Source: an uncultured Commensalibacter sp. (GTDB lineage: Bacteria > Pseudomonadota > Alphaproteobacteria > Acetobacterales > Acetobacteraceae). Taken from it: DNA of 64,000 bases. Where the stretch lies: contig CALYOP010000001.1 of the NCBI GenBank assembly GCA_945266285.1, positions 124,001 through 188,000 on the forward strand. Direction: 5' to 3'. Each line of letters starts with the position of its first letter. The stretch's first letter is position 1. This document shows, in pieces, positions 16,270 through 26,875 of this stretch. The position numbers were made by a program, and so were the translations under genes. The notes under the pieces are model-generated. The model saw nothing but the letters and a program-made list of their open reading frames with translations. It did not search any database and was not told where the DNA came from.

Positions 16270-17823
16270 ATGCTAAAGAATCTTTTAACTGTTGGCGGCT
16301 GGACAATGATCAGCCGTGTTTTAGGTCTCGTCCGCGACCAGCTTTTGGCTGCTTTTCTTGGTGCCTCACCTTTACAAGATGCTTATCAGGTTGCTTTTCG
16401 CCTACCAAACATGTTTCGAAATCTGTTTGGAGAAGGTGCTTTTAATGCTGCTTTTGTGCCGATGTTTACAACAATCCTAACCCAAAAGGATAAACCAACG
16501 GCTCAACGTTTTGCCAATGAAGCTTTTAGCATTCTCATTACCATTTTATTCATTATCACTATTTTGGGCGAGATTTTTATGCCCCAACTCTTGCATATTA
16601 TTGCCCCTGGTTTTTTAAATCACGGCAATCGCTATGCAGAAGCTGTTATTTTTAGCCGGATTACTTTTCCATATATGATCTTGATCTGTGCTGCAGCATT
16701 AGTTGCGGGTGTTTTAAACAGTCTCCATCAATTTGGGATAGCCGCCGCCGCTTATGTTAGCTTCAATGTTGTTGGCATTGCTGCATTATTATGGTTAACA
16801 CCTTTTATGCCTAATGCTGCCTGGGCAGCATCTTGGGGCATTACAATATCCGGGGTTGTACAGTTTGGTATTCTTTGGTTTGCAGCTGTACGTTCAGGAA
16901 TCTTTATTACACTTCATCGCCCCAAATTCACGGTGGATATCCGTAATTTATTTCGAAAAATGGCACCTGGAATTTTAGGAAGCGGAATTACGCAAATCAA
17001 TTTAACTATTGATACGATTATTGCAACGCTTTTACCTACAGGTAGCGTATCTTTAATGTATTTTGCGGATCGTATTAATCAATTACCGCTAGGGGTATTA
17101 GGAGCAGCAGCAGGAACGACTCTGCTTCCGCTATTAACCAAAAATATTGCTTCGGGTGATATTCAGGCGGCTTATGCCACGCAGAACCGCGCGATGGAAT
17201 ATACCATGCTTTTTACCATTCCTGCTGCTTTTGGCATTTTTACTTTGGCTCCCCCTATTCTTTCAACCTTGTTTGGTCATGGTGCTTTTACCGCAAAAGA
17301 CGTTTACATGTCTGCCCAATCCTTACATGCCTTTGCTATCGGACTACCTGCTTTTGTAATGGTAAAGGTTTTAATGCCGGGTTTCTTTGCACGCGGAGAT
17401 ACAACAACACCGGTAAAAATTGGGATGACAACACTGACATTAAATTTAATCTTGAATTTAATTTTAATGAAACCACTTGCTCATATGGGTCCTCCTTTAG
17501 CAAGCAGTTTAGCAGCAATGATGAATGTTATCATTTCAGGAACCATTTTATGTCGTCGCCAAGCATTGTATCTACCTAAAATATTGATCCTACGCCTGGG
17601 CGGAATGATCATTAGCTCCATCATTATGAGCCTCTGTATCTATAGTGTAGAAATATTTTGTTTTCCTGATATTCCTCTTCAAAATGTTTTATTTCGTATT
17701 TTAGCGATTAGTGTTTTAATAATATTAGGATTTTTTATATATGGTTTCAGTCTGCATCTCTTAGGAATTATCAAAATCCAACAATTTCTTGGAAAATTGC
17801 AAAAGCGATTTAATCGCAAATAA
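16270..17823 (+). CDS. murJ: Lipid II flippase MurJ
   Basis: Flips undecaprenyl-linked peptidoglycan precursor to the periplasm. It has 517 residues and about 14 hydrophobic helices. The start is typical: VGGWTMISRVLGLVRD, then AFRLPNMFRNLFGEGAF with the conserved charged residues of the MurJ cavity. Later SLMYFADRINQLPLGVLG and the conserved PGFFARGDTTTPVK confirm the family. Genes murJ, mutS and glnD follow each other in the same direction, with spacers of about 70-85 nt. Confidence 0.95.
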   Translation: MLKNLLTVGGWTMISRVLGLVRDQLLAAFLGASPLQDAYQVAFRLPNMFRNLFGEGAFNAAFVPMFTTILTQKDKPTAQRFANEAFSILITILFIITILGEIFMPQLLHIIAPGFLNHGNRYAEAVIFSRITFPYMILICAAALVAGVLNSLHQFGIAAAAYVSFNVVGIAALLWLTPFMPNAAWAASWGITISGVVQFGILWFAAVRSGIFITLHRPKFTVDIRNLFRKMAPGILGSGITQINLTIDTIIATLLPTGSVSLMYFADRINQLPLGVLGAAAGTTLLPLLTKNIASGDIQAAYATQNRAMEYTMLFTIPAAFGIFTLAPPILSTLFGHGAFTAKDVYMSAQSLHAFAIGLPAFVMVKVLMPGFFARGDTTTPVKIGMTTLTLNLILNLILMKPLAHMGPPLASSLAAMMNVIISGTILCRRQALYLPKILILRLGGMIISSIIMSLCIYSVEIFCFPDIPLQNVLFRILAISVLIILGFFIYGFSLHLLGIIKIQQFLGKLQKRFNRK

Positions 17824-17907
17824 GTGATTGATAAACAGATTTGACGAATCTATTTTCATCCTATTTTAATACCCTTAAAGAACTTTCAATTAACTGTCAG
17901 ATCGCTA

Positions 17908-20532
17908 ATGAATTTACCCTCGCCTGAAGGTGCTACGCCCGTAATGGCTCAATGGTTTGCTTTGAAAAAAGAGCAACCAGAAGCATTACTTTTTTTTCGT
18001 ATGGGCGATTTCTACGAACTTTTTTTTACCGATGCCGAAGTTGCCGCTAATGCGCTTGATATTGCTTTAACTTCACGTGGCACTCATACTGGTTCCCCTA
18101 TACCAATGTGTGGTGTTCCAGTTGGCGCGGCATCGCCATATTTAGCACGTTTGATTAAACAAGGTTTTCGTGTTGCTATTGCCGAACAGATGAAAATTCC
18201 ATCCAAAACGAAAAAAAGTTCAAAAGGGCCTTTATCACGTTCTATTATCCGTCTGGTAACACCCGGAACCTTAACCGAAGATGAATTACTGGAAGCTGGC
18301 CAACAAAATTATCTTCTTTGTGCAATTCCTGATAGTTTTGCTTCGGCGAAGAGTTCTTTCTCAATTGGCGCGGCATGGATTGATATTTCCACAGGTTTTT
18401 TTGAAACAACAACCTTAAAGAATCATCAATTTAATGACCTTTTAGGGCGAATAAACCCTTCGGAAATTTTAACCACATCTTCTCTTGCTTTGGGCAATTA
18501 CGAGAACAAACGTACTGACATTACCGCTCCTCAATCTTTTACAGTAGCGCAGAAAAAACTTTCAAATCTTTTCCATGTCAAAAGTCTGGAGGCATTAGGA
18601 GATTTCTCCGACTACGAAATTATCGCTGCTTCGATGTTGGTTGATTATATCCAGTCAACACAAAATGGAAAAACACCCCGTCTATCACGTCCCCGTTCTC
18701 AACGTTATGAAGCTATCTTAGCGATTGATTCGGCCACAAGAAGCAACTTGGAAATTCTGCGCAGTCGTGATGGTGGTACACAATACACCTTACTTTCAAG
18801 TGTCTGCAAAACATTAACTGCTTCAGGTGCAAGGATGCTTTCAGAATGGTTGGCTTCTCCTTTAACGGAAGTCAAACGCATTGAACGCCGACAAGAAGGA
18901 TGGGTATATCTTAATCAAGATGTTGCACTTCTGAATGATTTACGTTCAACTTTACGCGGCATTGCTGATATTGCTCGTGCATTAGGTCGTCTATCACTAG
19001 GGCGTGGGCAACCACGGGATCTCGCAGCTATTCGTGATGGTTTACAAAGAGCACAAGCGATTGCCGAAATTATAGATCGCTTTACGCAGAAACTTGGTTC
19101 TTGTCCGCCCATCATCCAGCAAGCGAGAAGTTATCTTTTTGAAGGAAGTGACCTACTTCAGAAACTCAGTGCAGCTTTAGTAAAAAATCCACCACTTAAA
19201 ATGGAAGATGGCGGTTTTATTGCCGAAGGCTTCGACGAACAACTCGATAATTATCGTAAATTGCGCGATCATAGCCGACAAATCATTGTCTCTTTACAAA
19301 ATGAATATGTTCAACAATTCGGCGTTAACAATCTCAAAATACGCCATCATAGTCAGCTAGGCTATATCATAGAAGTTACAGCAAATGCGTCGGCAAAATT
19401 GCGGGACCGACCAGAACTTATTCTGCGTCAGGGAACAGCAAATCTGGCGCGTTTTACAACGAATGAACTTGTCGCTTTGAACCAAAAAATCCTAGAAGCG
19501 GCAGAACTTGCTGACCAGCAAGAAAAAATGATTTTTGAAACACTGGTCAATGAAACCATGCAGGAAAGTCACCTTCCTGCAATCGCACAAGCTTTGGCTT
19601 TGATTGACGTATTACAATCATGCACAGCTTTTTTTGCAACGGGCCGGTGGTGCAGACCAAAAGTACATGAGGAAGCAAAATATTTTAAACTAGTTGCTGC
19701 CCGACATCCCGTTGTTGAAGCCGCTTTGGATAAAAAGGGGCAATTCACTCCAAATGATTGTGATTTATCGAATAATAAGAAAGTGATGTTATTGACCGGA
19801 CCAAATATGGCTGGGAAATCGACTTTTTTACGACAAGTTGCAATAGCTGTTATCTTAGCACAAAGTGGTTTACCGGTTCCTGCAGAAAAAGCTGAAATCG
19901 GCATTGTTGACCGTTTATTCTCTCGCGTTGGCGCATCTGATGATCTTGCACAAGGAAGATCAACCTTTATGGTCGAAATGATTGAAGCTGCTGCTATTTT
20001 AAATCAGGCAGGACCTCGGTCTTTGGTTGTCATTGACGAAATTGGGCGCGGAACTTCGACCCTTGATGGGCTTGCAATTGCTTGGGCAATGTTAGAAGCC
20101 TTACACACAACCATTCAATGTCGTACAATATTCGCAACACATTTCCATGAATTGGTTCATTCAACACAGCATCTCCATCATCTGCAACCTTTCACGATGA
20201 AAGTGCAAGAATGGAAAGGGACAATCATATTTCAATATGAGGTAATTGCTGGTGCAGCAGAGCATAGTTGGGGAATTCACGTTGCACAACTAGCTGGTGT
20301 TCCTAATACGATGATTATACGTGCCCAACAGATTTTAAATCATCTTGAAACTGAACGTCCTGGAACCCAGACAAGTTTACCCTTTGAGATTCAACCGACA
20401 ATATCACCACCATCCGAATCCAATGAAATTTCCATGCTTAAGCAAAAACTTAAAGAAGTTCATCCTGATCAAATTTCGCCAAGAGAAGCATTGGATATTC
20501 TTTACGAATTAAAAAAACACGTATCAGAATAA
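17908..20532 (+). CDS. mutS: DNA mismatch repair protein MutS
   Basis: Recognises mismatches and small loops as an ATP-dependent dimer. The 874 residues contain the mismatch-stacking Phe-x-Glu in GDFYELF (about 34-39), the connector and lever domains, a Walker A motif GPNMAGKST (about 629-637), the ABC signature region DDLAQGRSTFMVEM, Walker B VVIDEIGRGTS, and the composite-site THFHEL. The C-terminal part after about 800 is the short dimerisation tail. No anomaly is visible. Confidence 0.97.
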   Translation: MNLPSPEGATPVMAQWFALKKEQPEALLFFRMGDFYELFFTDAEVAANALDIALTSRGTHTGSPIPMCGVPVGAASPYLARLIKQGFRVAIAEQMKIPSKTKKSSKGPLSRSIIRLVTPGTLTEDELLEAGQQNYLLCAIPDSFASAKSSFSIGAAWIDISTGFFETTTLKNHQFNDLLGRINPSEILTTSSLALGNYENKRTDITAPQSFTVAQKKLSNLFHVKSLEALGDFSDYEIIAASMLVDYIQSTQNGKTPRLSRPRSQRYEAILAIDSATRSNLEILRSRDGGTQYTLLSSVCKTLTASGARMLSEWLASPLTEVKRIERRQEGWVYLNQDVALLNDLRSTLRGIADIARALGRLSLGRGQPRDLAAIRDGLQRAQAIAEIIDRFTQKLGSCPPIIQQARSYLFEGSDLLQKLSAALVKNPPLKMEDGGFIAEGFDEQLDNYRKLRDHSRQIIVSLQNEYVQQFGVNNLKIRHHSQLGYIIEVTANASAKLRDRPELILRQGTANLARFTTNELVALNQKILEAAELADQQEKMIFETLVNETMQESHLPAIAQALALIDVLQSCTAFFATGRWCRPKVHEEAKYFKLVAARHPVVEAALDKKGQFTPNDCDLSNNKKVMLLTGPNMAGKSTFLRQVAIAVILAQSGLPVPAEKAEIGIVDRLFSRVGASDDLAQGRSTFMVEMIEAAAILNQAGPRSLVVIDEIGRGTSTLDGLAIAWAMLEALHTTIQCRTIFATHFHELVHSTQHLHHLQPFTMKVQEWKGTIIFQYEVIAGAAEHSWGIHVAQLAGVPNTMIIRAQQILNHLETERPGTQTSLPFEIQPTISPPSESNEISMLKQKLKEVHPDQISPREALDILYELKKHVSE

Positions 20533-20600
20533 TCGTATCTTTTCAAACTACAGGTTCCACTCTATCATTACTATTTTTAAGCAAGCGGTCTACGAAATAT

Positions 20601-23492
20601 ATGAACTCATCCTCCTCACTTCCGTCAGATACAAATACCGCTGCTGAAAAGCTCCGCAAAGCCTTAAAAGCAGTTACAGAAAACAATCAATCCCCTTCTC
20701 GAGAAGCGATTCTTTCTGTTTTTCGTCGTCACCTTGGACGCTTTCAAACATTTGTTCGTGAGGAATTTGAGCAGAATAAGCTATCTGGTGTCAAAGCTGC
20801 CCGACAACTCGCTAATTTTACCGATGGTCTGATTACTGTATTATTTGAATATGTTTATCAGGACTTGCTTAATTCAAAAAAGAAAACCGATTATTTAGCC
20901 TTGGTTGCCACAGGAGGATATGGTCGAAGAATACTTGCCCCTTTTAGTGATATTGACCTTTTATTTTTAACATCTGAAAAACCATCACCGGTATTATTAA
21001 AAGCGATTGAATATAATCTTTATTTTTTATGGGATCTGGGATTAAAAGTTGGACATGCTACGCGTTCTGTTTCGGAATGTCTTAAAGCAGCAAAAGAAGA
21101 TTTAACGATATTAACCGCTTTGCTGGATGCACGGTTTATCGTTGGAAGCGAACCCCTATTCGACAATTTTGAAAGTTCTTTTAAGAAAACTTGCCAAGAA
21201 ATTACCGCTTATCGTTTCATAATGGCTAAGTTCAAAGAACGTTCCGCACGACATAAACGCTTTGGTGAGACTCCATATATGGTTGAACCTAATATTAAGG
21301 AAGGCCGTGGAGGATTACGTGATTTACAAACGCTTTACTGGGAATATCGTTTTGCTTTAGGGGTTAAGCATTTTGCAGATTTTGCACAACCGACAATCGC
21401 TGCATTCAATTTTCTGACTGATCAAGAAATTCACCGTATTCGCCGCGTTCGCAATTTTTTATGGTCCGTAAGATTTCACCTCCATTATATTACCGGTAGG
21501 TCTGAAGATCGTTTGACATTTGACATGCAACCCGTTGTTGGCGGTCGCATGGGATATACTAAACATGGTCGACAGGTAGGTGTTGAACGCTTCATGCGAC
21601 ATTATTTTTTGATGGCACGTGAGGTATTAAGACTTACTTATGTTATGGAATCGGTTCTAACCCGTTATGTGCAACATCCACATATTACTTATTCTGATTA
21701 TGAATATGACAAAACATTGGATGAAGCTGGTTTCACTATTTTAGAAGATCAAATTTTACCAACACCGCAAACATCTTTTGATCAGGAACCAATTGCTATG
21801 ATGCGGTTGCTTAGTCTGGCAAAGTCAGAGAAACGCCGTATTCATCCGCTTGCTTTACATGAAATGATACGATGGGAACGTCGTGCCGCTACATTGCGTG
21901 ATAATCAAGAAGCCGCCGATATATTTCTTGATTTGCTCTGCGATATTCCTAATCCATTATCACAACGAAATCGGCATAAACTACTGAACAAGACAAAAGA
22001 AAAAAACCATAACATTTCTCTCCAACCACCCGAAGACGAACAATATAATACAACATGGCTTCATACATTAAATGAAACGGGTATCTTAGGGCAGTTTATG
22101 CCCGAATGGCGTCGTATGGTTGGACAGATGCAGTTTGATACCTATCATGTCTACACGGTTGATGAACATAGTATTGAAGCGGTTCGTTTATTAGCGTTAC
22201 TCGACGCAGGTTATTATCAAGAAGATTTGCAATTTGCCTATGATCTGCTTCAAGGGGTGCAGTCCAGACGTGCATTATATATGGCAACCTTGTTACATGA
22301 TATGGGAAAGGGTCATGGCGCTGATCATTCCGAACTAGGATCGCAAATGGCCCTTGAAATTTGTTCACGTTTGGGGATGTCTGCTGAAGAAACCGATACG
22401 ATTTCATGGTTAATATTGCATCATCTTCTATTAAGTCATACCGCTTTTCAACGGGATATTGATGATCCAAAAACTATTCTAGACTTGGTCGATACCATTC
22501 AATCTCCTGAACGCTTACGACTTTTGTTTTTATTAACAATTTCGGATATGCGCGCTGTAAATCCAAAAGTATGGAATGCTTGGAAAGCTACGCTTCTAAG
22601 CGAACTTTACACACGCGTTGCTGAAGTTCTTGAAGGAAGCTTGGCCACTGCTGAACGTGATACACGCGTAATTCAAACAAAGGCTAATATTACAAAACAG
22701 CTTCAAAATTGCGATTTAGTAACTTCAGAAATTGAATATTTTCTGGGCCTTGGTTATGCAAGCTATTGGTTATCTTTTGATGAAGAGACCCATATACGCC
22801 ATGCGCGTCTGATAACCCTTGCCAATAATGATCAATCTCCTATCACGATTGCTACGCATCCTTTGCCGGTTCGTGGTGTAACCGAAATTACGGTTTATGC
22901 CGCTGATCATGCAGGACTATTTTCAAAAATAGCAGGAGCACTTGCAATTTCAGGAGCATCCATCGTTGATGCCCGGATTCATACTTTAACGAATGCGATG
23001 GCATTAGATACTTTTTGGGTGCAAGATGCATCAGAAGAAGCCTTTGATGAACCTCATCGGCTCAATCGCATGTCAAATTTGATCGAACAAGCTTTGACGA
23101 ATAATGATTTCCTAGATAAACGCATTCAGGAATGTAGCAAACATGTTTTATATGGCCGCCGTATGCGTGCCATTCATGTTCCACCTCGCGTTGTTATCGA
23201 TAACCACGCATCAAACAGTTTTACCGTTATTGAAGTCAATGGCCGGGATCGATTAGGTTTACTTTATGATGTAACCAAAGCGATTAAAGAACAAAAGTTA
23301 CAAATTAGTTCTGCACATATAACCACATATGGTATACGAGCCGTAGACGTGTTCTATGTCAAAGACGCGTTTGGCCTTAAAATTCAAGATAAAAATCGGT
23401 TAAATAAAATTCGGGAAGCAATCTTAGAAGTTTTGAAAAAAGCCGAAGAATCATTAACAGGTAATTCTATTAAAACAATAATGAATGGATAA
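20601..23492 (+). CDS. glnD: PII uridylyltransferase / uridylyl-removing enzyme GlnD
   Basis: Nitrogen sensor that uridylylates PII proteins when glutamine is low and removes UMP when it is high. The 963 residues show the nucleotidyltransferase motif GGYGRR (105-110) with D117 and D119, the linker domain with PNIKEGRGGLRD, an HD hydrolase site in LLHDMGKGHGADHSELG (about 566-583), and two C-terminal ACT domains starting near 762 and 876. All domains are complete, so it should be bifunctional. No glnB or glnK gene is in the window. Confidence 0.96.
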   Translation: MNSSSSLPSDTNTAAEKLRKALKAVTENNQSPSREAILSVFRRHLGRFQTFVREEFEQNKLSGVKAARQLANFTDGLITVLFEYVYQDLLNSKKKTDYLALVATGGYGRRILAPFSDIDLLFLTSEKPSPVLLKAIEYNLYFLWDLGLKVGHATRSVSECLKAAKEDLTILTALLDARFIVGSEPLFDNFESSFKKTCQEITAYRFIMAKFKERSARHKRFGETPYMVEPNIKEGRGGLRDLQTLYWEYRFALGVKHFADFAQPTIAAFNFLTDQEIHRIRRVRNFLWSVRFHLHYITGRSEDRLTFDMQPVVGGRMGYTKHGRQVGVERFMRHYFLMAREVLRLTYVMESVLTRYVQHPHITYSDYEYDKTLDEAGFTILEDQILPTPQTSFDQEPIAMMRLLSLAKSEKRRIHPLALHEMIRWERRAATLRDNQEAADIFLDLLCDIPNPLSQRNRHKLLNKTKEKNHNISLQPPEDEQYNTTWLHTLNETGILGQFMPEWRRMVGQMQFDTYHVYTVDEHSIEAVRLLALLDAGYYQEDLQFAYDLLQGVQSRRALYMATLLHDMGKGHGADHSELGSQMALEICSRLGMSAEETDTISWLILHHLLLSHTAFQRDIDDPKTILDLVDTIQSPERLRLLFLLTISDMRAVNPKVWNAWKATLLSELYTRVAEVLEGSLATAERDTRVIQTKANITKQLQNCDLVTSEIEYFLGLGYASYWLSFDEETHIRHARLITLANNDQSPITIATHPLPVRGVTEITVYAADHAGLFSKIAGALAISGASIVDARIHTLTNAMALDTFWVQDASEEAFDEPHRLNRMSNLIEQALTNNDFLDKRIQECSKHVLYGRRMRAIHVPPRVVIDNHASNSFTVIEVNGRDRLGLLYDVTKAIKEQKLQISSAHITTYGIRAVDVFYVKDAFGLKIQDKNRLNKIREAILEVLKKAEESLTGNSIKTIMNG

Positions 23493-23527
23493 AAGTCAAT
23501 TTCAGTGATAACGCATTCATTGATCAT

Positions 23528-25438
23528 TCACTTTATTTTCTGATTCAGTTTTTGATCCTTCCATTGTTTTAATGCATTCTGTACTTCACTAATGACTGGC
23601 GACCAAGCTTCTTCTGGTGATAACGCCGTATGTTGCTGGAATATACGCATTTGTGGATACCAAAGATTTTTCCCCGTTTTTTGATCGGTAAAACCTTTAC
23701 TCCACCGCCAATCACCACCATAACGATTTAACAACCATACTTCTTTTCCTAAAGCACCTGCCAGATGTGCAATCAAAGTATCAACTGTAATAACCAAATC
23801 CAGCTGATCAATTAACGTAGCAGTACAGAGCAAATCACCAGCAGGCAAAGAAGAATGAATAAACTTCGGCATTAATTCAAGCGGCACACCTTTTTGTAGG
23901 GATTGAAATTCAATATCCTCAAAATCAGAAAAACCTTGTAACCACATTGGATCAATAGAACGTCGGCGATCAAATCGATATTCTGGATTACCAGCCCAAC
24001 AAATGCCTATTTTTAATTTTGATGATGATTTAGCAATATCAGATTGATGTTCTCCAACGAAAAGATAAGGTTCAAATTTAGGGACTTCAAATTTTTTGAG
24101 TATATAAGGCAAGCTCATTAACGCACATTGTGCTTCTACATCCTCGGGTATTTTTTTCCCTTTTCCTACAATTCGCCAATTTGTTTGCGAACGCTCTCTT
24201 CGCAATAAAAGCATTTCAAATAAACGAATAGCAGATTGAGGAACTTCGATAACCAGCCGTATATTCCAAGGAATTAAAAAAAGATAACGAATGAACTGGA
24301 TCATATCCCCTAACCCTTGCTCAACACGAATTAGGAGTGCGCCATCCAGTAATTCACCGTTCCATTGAGGCACATCTATCTGATGGGACAAATTATCAAG
24401 AAGATAATTTCTATTTTCAAAACAAGCCCATCCTTCGCGATAGTTACCTTTACTAAGCAATATCGTTCCTAAATTGTATTGGACTCTATGGCGATCCAAA
24501 TCATTCAATATTGATGGATGACGTTGCGCTTTATCCAAAAGATCACGATAAAGTTTCTCTGCCTCATCAAGTCGAACCAATTCAAAAAGAATAGTTCCCA
24601 AATTCAAAGCAATACGACCATCATCAGGTTGTAATAAATAAGCTTTATGCATAGCTTTTTCTGCTTCAAGCAAATAGCCACGCGCCATTAATACCAACCC
24701 CAGATTGGTCTGTGTCGCTGCAACATCAGGTGCCAAATCGGCTGATATTTTCAAATGCTGAAAAGCTTCATCATATTGGTTTAAATGGAATAGAACCGCA
24801 CCTAAATTAGACTGAGCCGCTGCTTCTTGAGGGCATAATTGAACAATCTTTTTAAATAAATCACAAGTTTCCTGCAATTTGCCCATAGCATGAAATAAAA
24901 ATGCTAATTCCTGCAAAAATTCTATACGTTCTGGAAAAAGTGAGACCCCTTTTTGAGCCAGATCAATTGCTTTATCCATATGATGTTGACGAATCCAAAA
25001 ACGTGATAAATCAACGCGAAAACCAATATTATCAGGTTGTAATTTGACAGCTTGTTTAAATCCTTGTTCTGCCTTTTCTACATTGCCTAATTGATCGTAA
25101 ACTATCCCCAAAGCATTATGTGCTCTTGGATCATGAGGGGTTAACAGTAAACAGCTCCTCAATGCAGCTTCTGCTTCGATGAGGTGCCCTTTCTCTCGCA
25201 AAGCATGCCCCAATGTAATATAATAATGCGGCTGAGGATTGATTTGGATAGCCTGCCCTGCCCAACCAATGGCAATTGCTGGCTGTCCTATTGCACGCGC
25301 GATACAAGCTCGTCCATGAAGTGCTCCGGCATGATTAGGTGTTTTTTTCAAAACTGAAAGAAACAAACGATCTGCTTGTTCAGCATCTCCTGCTGAAAGC
25401 AATGAAAGCCCTTCTTCAACTTGTTCTTCGTTATTCAT
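23528..25438 (-). CDS. TPR protein fused to a GT-B glycosyltransferase-like domain
   Basis: About 636 residues from the ATG at 25438 (AAAG-rich ribosome site); an in-frame ATG at 25504 would add 22 AT-rich codons. The first 350 residues are tandem tetratricopeptide repeats of about 34 residues, with repeated patterns such as AHNALGIVYDQLGN and NLGTILF. The C-terminal 180 residues resemble heptosyltransferase/GT41-type GT-B enzymes: LKIGICWAGNPEY, a DLVITVDTLIAHLAGALG sugar-nucleotide segment, and WLLNRYGGDWRW near the end. No signal peptide or membrane helix is visible. Substrate unknown; protein or surface-glycan glycosylation is possible. Confidence 0.82.
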   Translation of the reverse strand: MNNEEQVEEGLSLLSAGDAEQADRLFLSVLKKTPNHAGALHGRACIARAIGQPAIAIGWAGQAIQINPQPHYYITLGHALREKGHLIEAEAALRSCLLLTPHDPRAHNALGIVYDQLGNVEKAEQGFKQAVKLQPDNIGFRVDLSRFWIRQHHMDKAIDLAQKGVSLFPERIEFLQELAFLFHAMGKLQETCDLFKKIVQLCPQEAAAQSNLGAVLFHLNQYDEAFQHLKISADLAPDVAATQTNLGLVLMARGYLLEAEKAMHKAYLLQPDDGRIALNLGTILFELVRLDEAEKLYRDLLDKAQRHPSILNDLDRHRVQYNLGTILLSKGNYREGWACFENRNYLLDNLSHQIDVPQWNGELLDGALLIRVEQGLGDMIQFIRYLFLIPWNIRLVIEVPQSAIRLFEMLLLRRERSQTNWRIVGKGKKIPEDVEAQCALMSLPYILKKFEVPKFEPYLFVGEHQSDIAKSSSKLKIGICWAGNPEYRFDRRRSIDPMWLQGFSDFEDIEFQSLQKGVPLELMPKFIHSSLPAGDLLCTATLIDQLDLVITVDTLIAHLAGALGKEVWLLNRYGGDWRWSKGFTDQKTGKNLWYPQMRIFQQHTALSPEEAWSPVISEVQNALKQWKDQKLNQKIK

Positions 25439-25636
25439 TCGAACTTTTCTTTGATAGCGATACATGCGTAACGATTCTGGATTTATACAAAAACAAAAAA
25501 TCAATCAATTCTTAATAACTATATCGGAACATTATTTAGATCTCTGAATTTAACATATAATTGCCTATCTTCTTTTATATCGTTATCTTATAAATAATTT
25601 GCTTTTAATTTGAATATTGGTACCAGAAGCCCAAAA

Positions 25637-26830
25637 ATGACCTTTTCAAAATTATGTTCTTATTCAATTGTTCTTGCAGCCACATTAATGTGCAACAACA
25701 TTCCTATCAATCACGCATGGGCTGGGTCGCCTCTTGATCAACCCCCCATTTTAACCGCATCAGCGCTTCACGATGTCGCAAAATTTAATAAGGAAATTCC
25801 TGACCATATTGCGATCAGTAAAGATGGACGTATGTTTGTTTTGTTTCCACATTACGTAGAAAACACAACCTTATCCTTGGCTATTCGCAATAGTGATAAT
25901 AGCTTACAACCTTATCCAGATGCGACATGGAACCAACAAAATTCAAATAAAACCGATAAGAAAAATTATTTCTTTGCACCAACCAGTATGACCATAACAT
26001 CAGATGAATTTTTATGGGTTCTTGATAGTGGTGTAAAACAATTAGGCAGTTCAGCAAATTATGATCATGTCAAACTCATTAAAATTGATTTAAAGACCAA
26101 TCAGGTTGCTAAAATATTTAACATTGACCGAACGGTTTTAACTTCCAAAAGTCTTTTAACAGCGATAAGCATTCATGGAAACCATGCTTATATTGCTGAT
26201 GCTGGTGCTCCTGCCTTGATTGTGATGAACCTAGAAACCGGCAGTGGAAGACGCGTTCTAGAAAATTCGGCAACATTATATGCGCGTCAAGCCGTCATTG
26301 TTGACGGAAAAATCATTAAACCTGCTTCTGATAATTCCGTTCTGCCTAACGCAACACAAGAAGCACTTTTCTCATTATTAAATGTAAATCAATTAGCAAT
26401 TTCTCCAGATGGAAGATGGCTTTACTATCAGACTGCAAGTGGCCCGCTTTATCGAATTGATACCTATTTGCTTAATGATGCTTCATTAACCCCCGTTGAA
26501 CTCAGCGAAGGGATGACATTATGGTATAAAACCCGTTCAGCTGGAGGAATAGCCTGCGGACCGGATGGTAGTCTTTATATTACCGATATTGCGACAAATA
26601 GTATTTATCGTTTTACAACGGGACGTATTCTAACCAAACTGATTACGGATAAACGCTTACAATGGCCTTCACATCCATTTGTCAGCAACAAGAATATATT
26701 ATATATTCCTGCAACCCAACTCGACAAAGCTCTTTATACAACTAAACCAGTAATTACTGATCAATCCCATCATGCGGTTCAATGGCCTGTTGAAATTTTT
26801 TCATTAAACATACCCAATGCTAACCCGTAA
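25637..26830 (+). CDS. Secreted Yellow/major-royal-jelly-like beta-propeller protein
   Basis: A 397-residue protein from ATG 25637; an in-frame TTG at 25610 is less likely. The N-terminus has a signal peptide with a hydrophobic core and an AWA-type cleavage site near residue 30. The rest resembles the MRJP/Yellow family, a six-bladed propeller related to gluconolactonase: DHIAISKDGRMFVLFP, LWVLDSG, KLIKIDLKTNQV, AYIADAGAPALIVMNL, ISPDGRWLYYQ and the end motif YITDIATNSIYRF. Bacterial members are reported in acetic acid bacteria and deinococci; ligand and role are unknown. Divergent from the TPR gene and separate from thrC by 45 nt. Confidence 0.82.
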   Translation: MTFSKLCSYSIVLAATLMCNNIPINHAWAGSPLDQPPILTASALHDVAKFNKEIPDHIAISKDGRMFVLFPHYVENTTLSLAIRNSDNSLQPYPDATWNQQNSNKTDKKNYFFAPTSMTITSDEFLWVLDSGVKQLGSSANYDHVKLIKIDLKTNQVAKIFNIDRTVLTSKSLLTAISIHGNHAYIADAGAPALIVMNLETGSGRRVLENSATLYARQAVIVDGKIIKPASDNSVLPNATQEALFSLLNVNQLAISPDGRWLYYQTASGPLYRIDTYLLNDASLTPVELSEGMTLWYKTRSAGGIACGPDGSLYITDIATNSIYRFTTGRILTKLITDKRLQWPSHPFVSNKNILYIPATQLDKALYTTKPVITDQSHHAVQWPVEIFSLNIPNANP

Positions 26831-26875
26831 AACCTAAGATTTTTACTGTTCATTTTTGTTTTTCATAAGGTTGTC

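Noticed and set aside
22096-22470. A 124-codon open frame on the minus strand inside glnD
   Set aside because: It is opposite the HD domain of glnD and has no recognisable motif.
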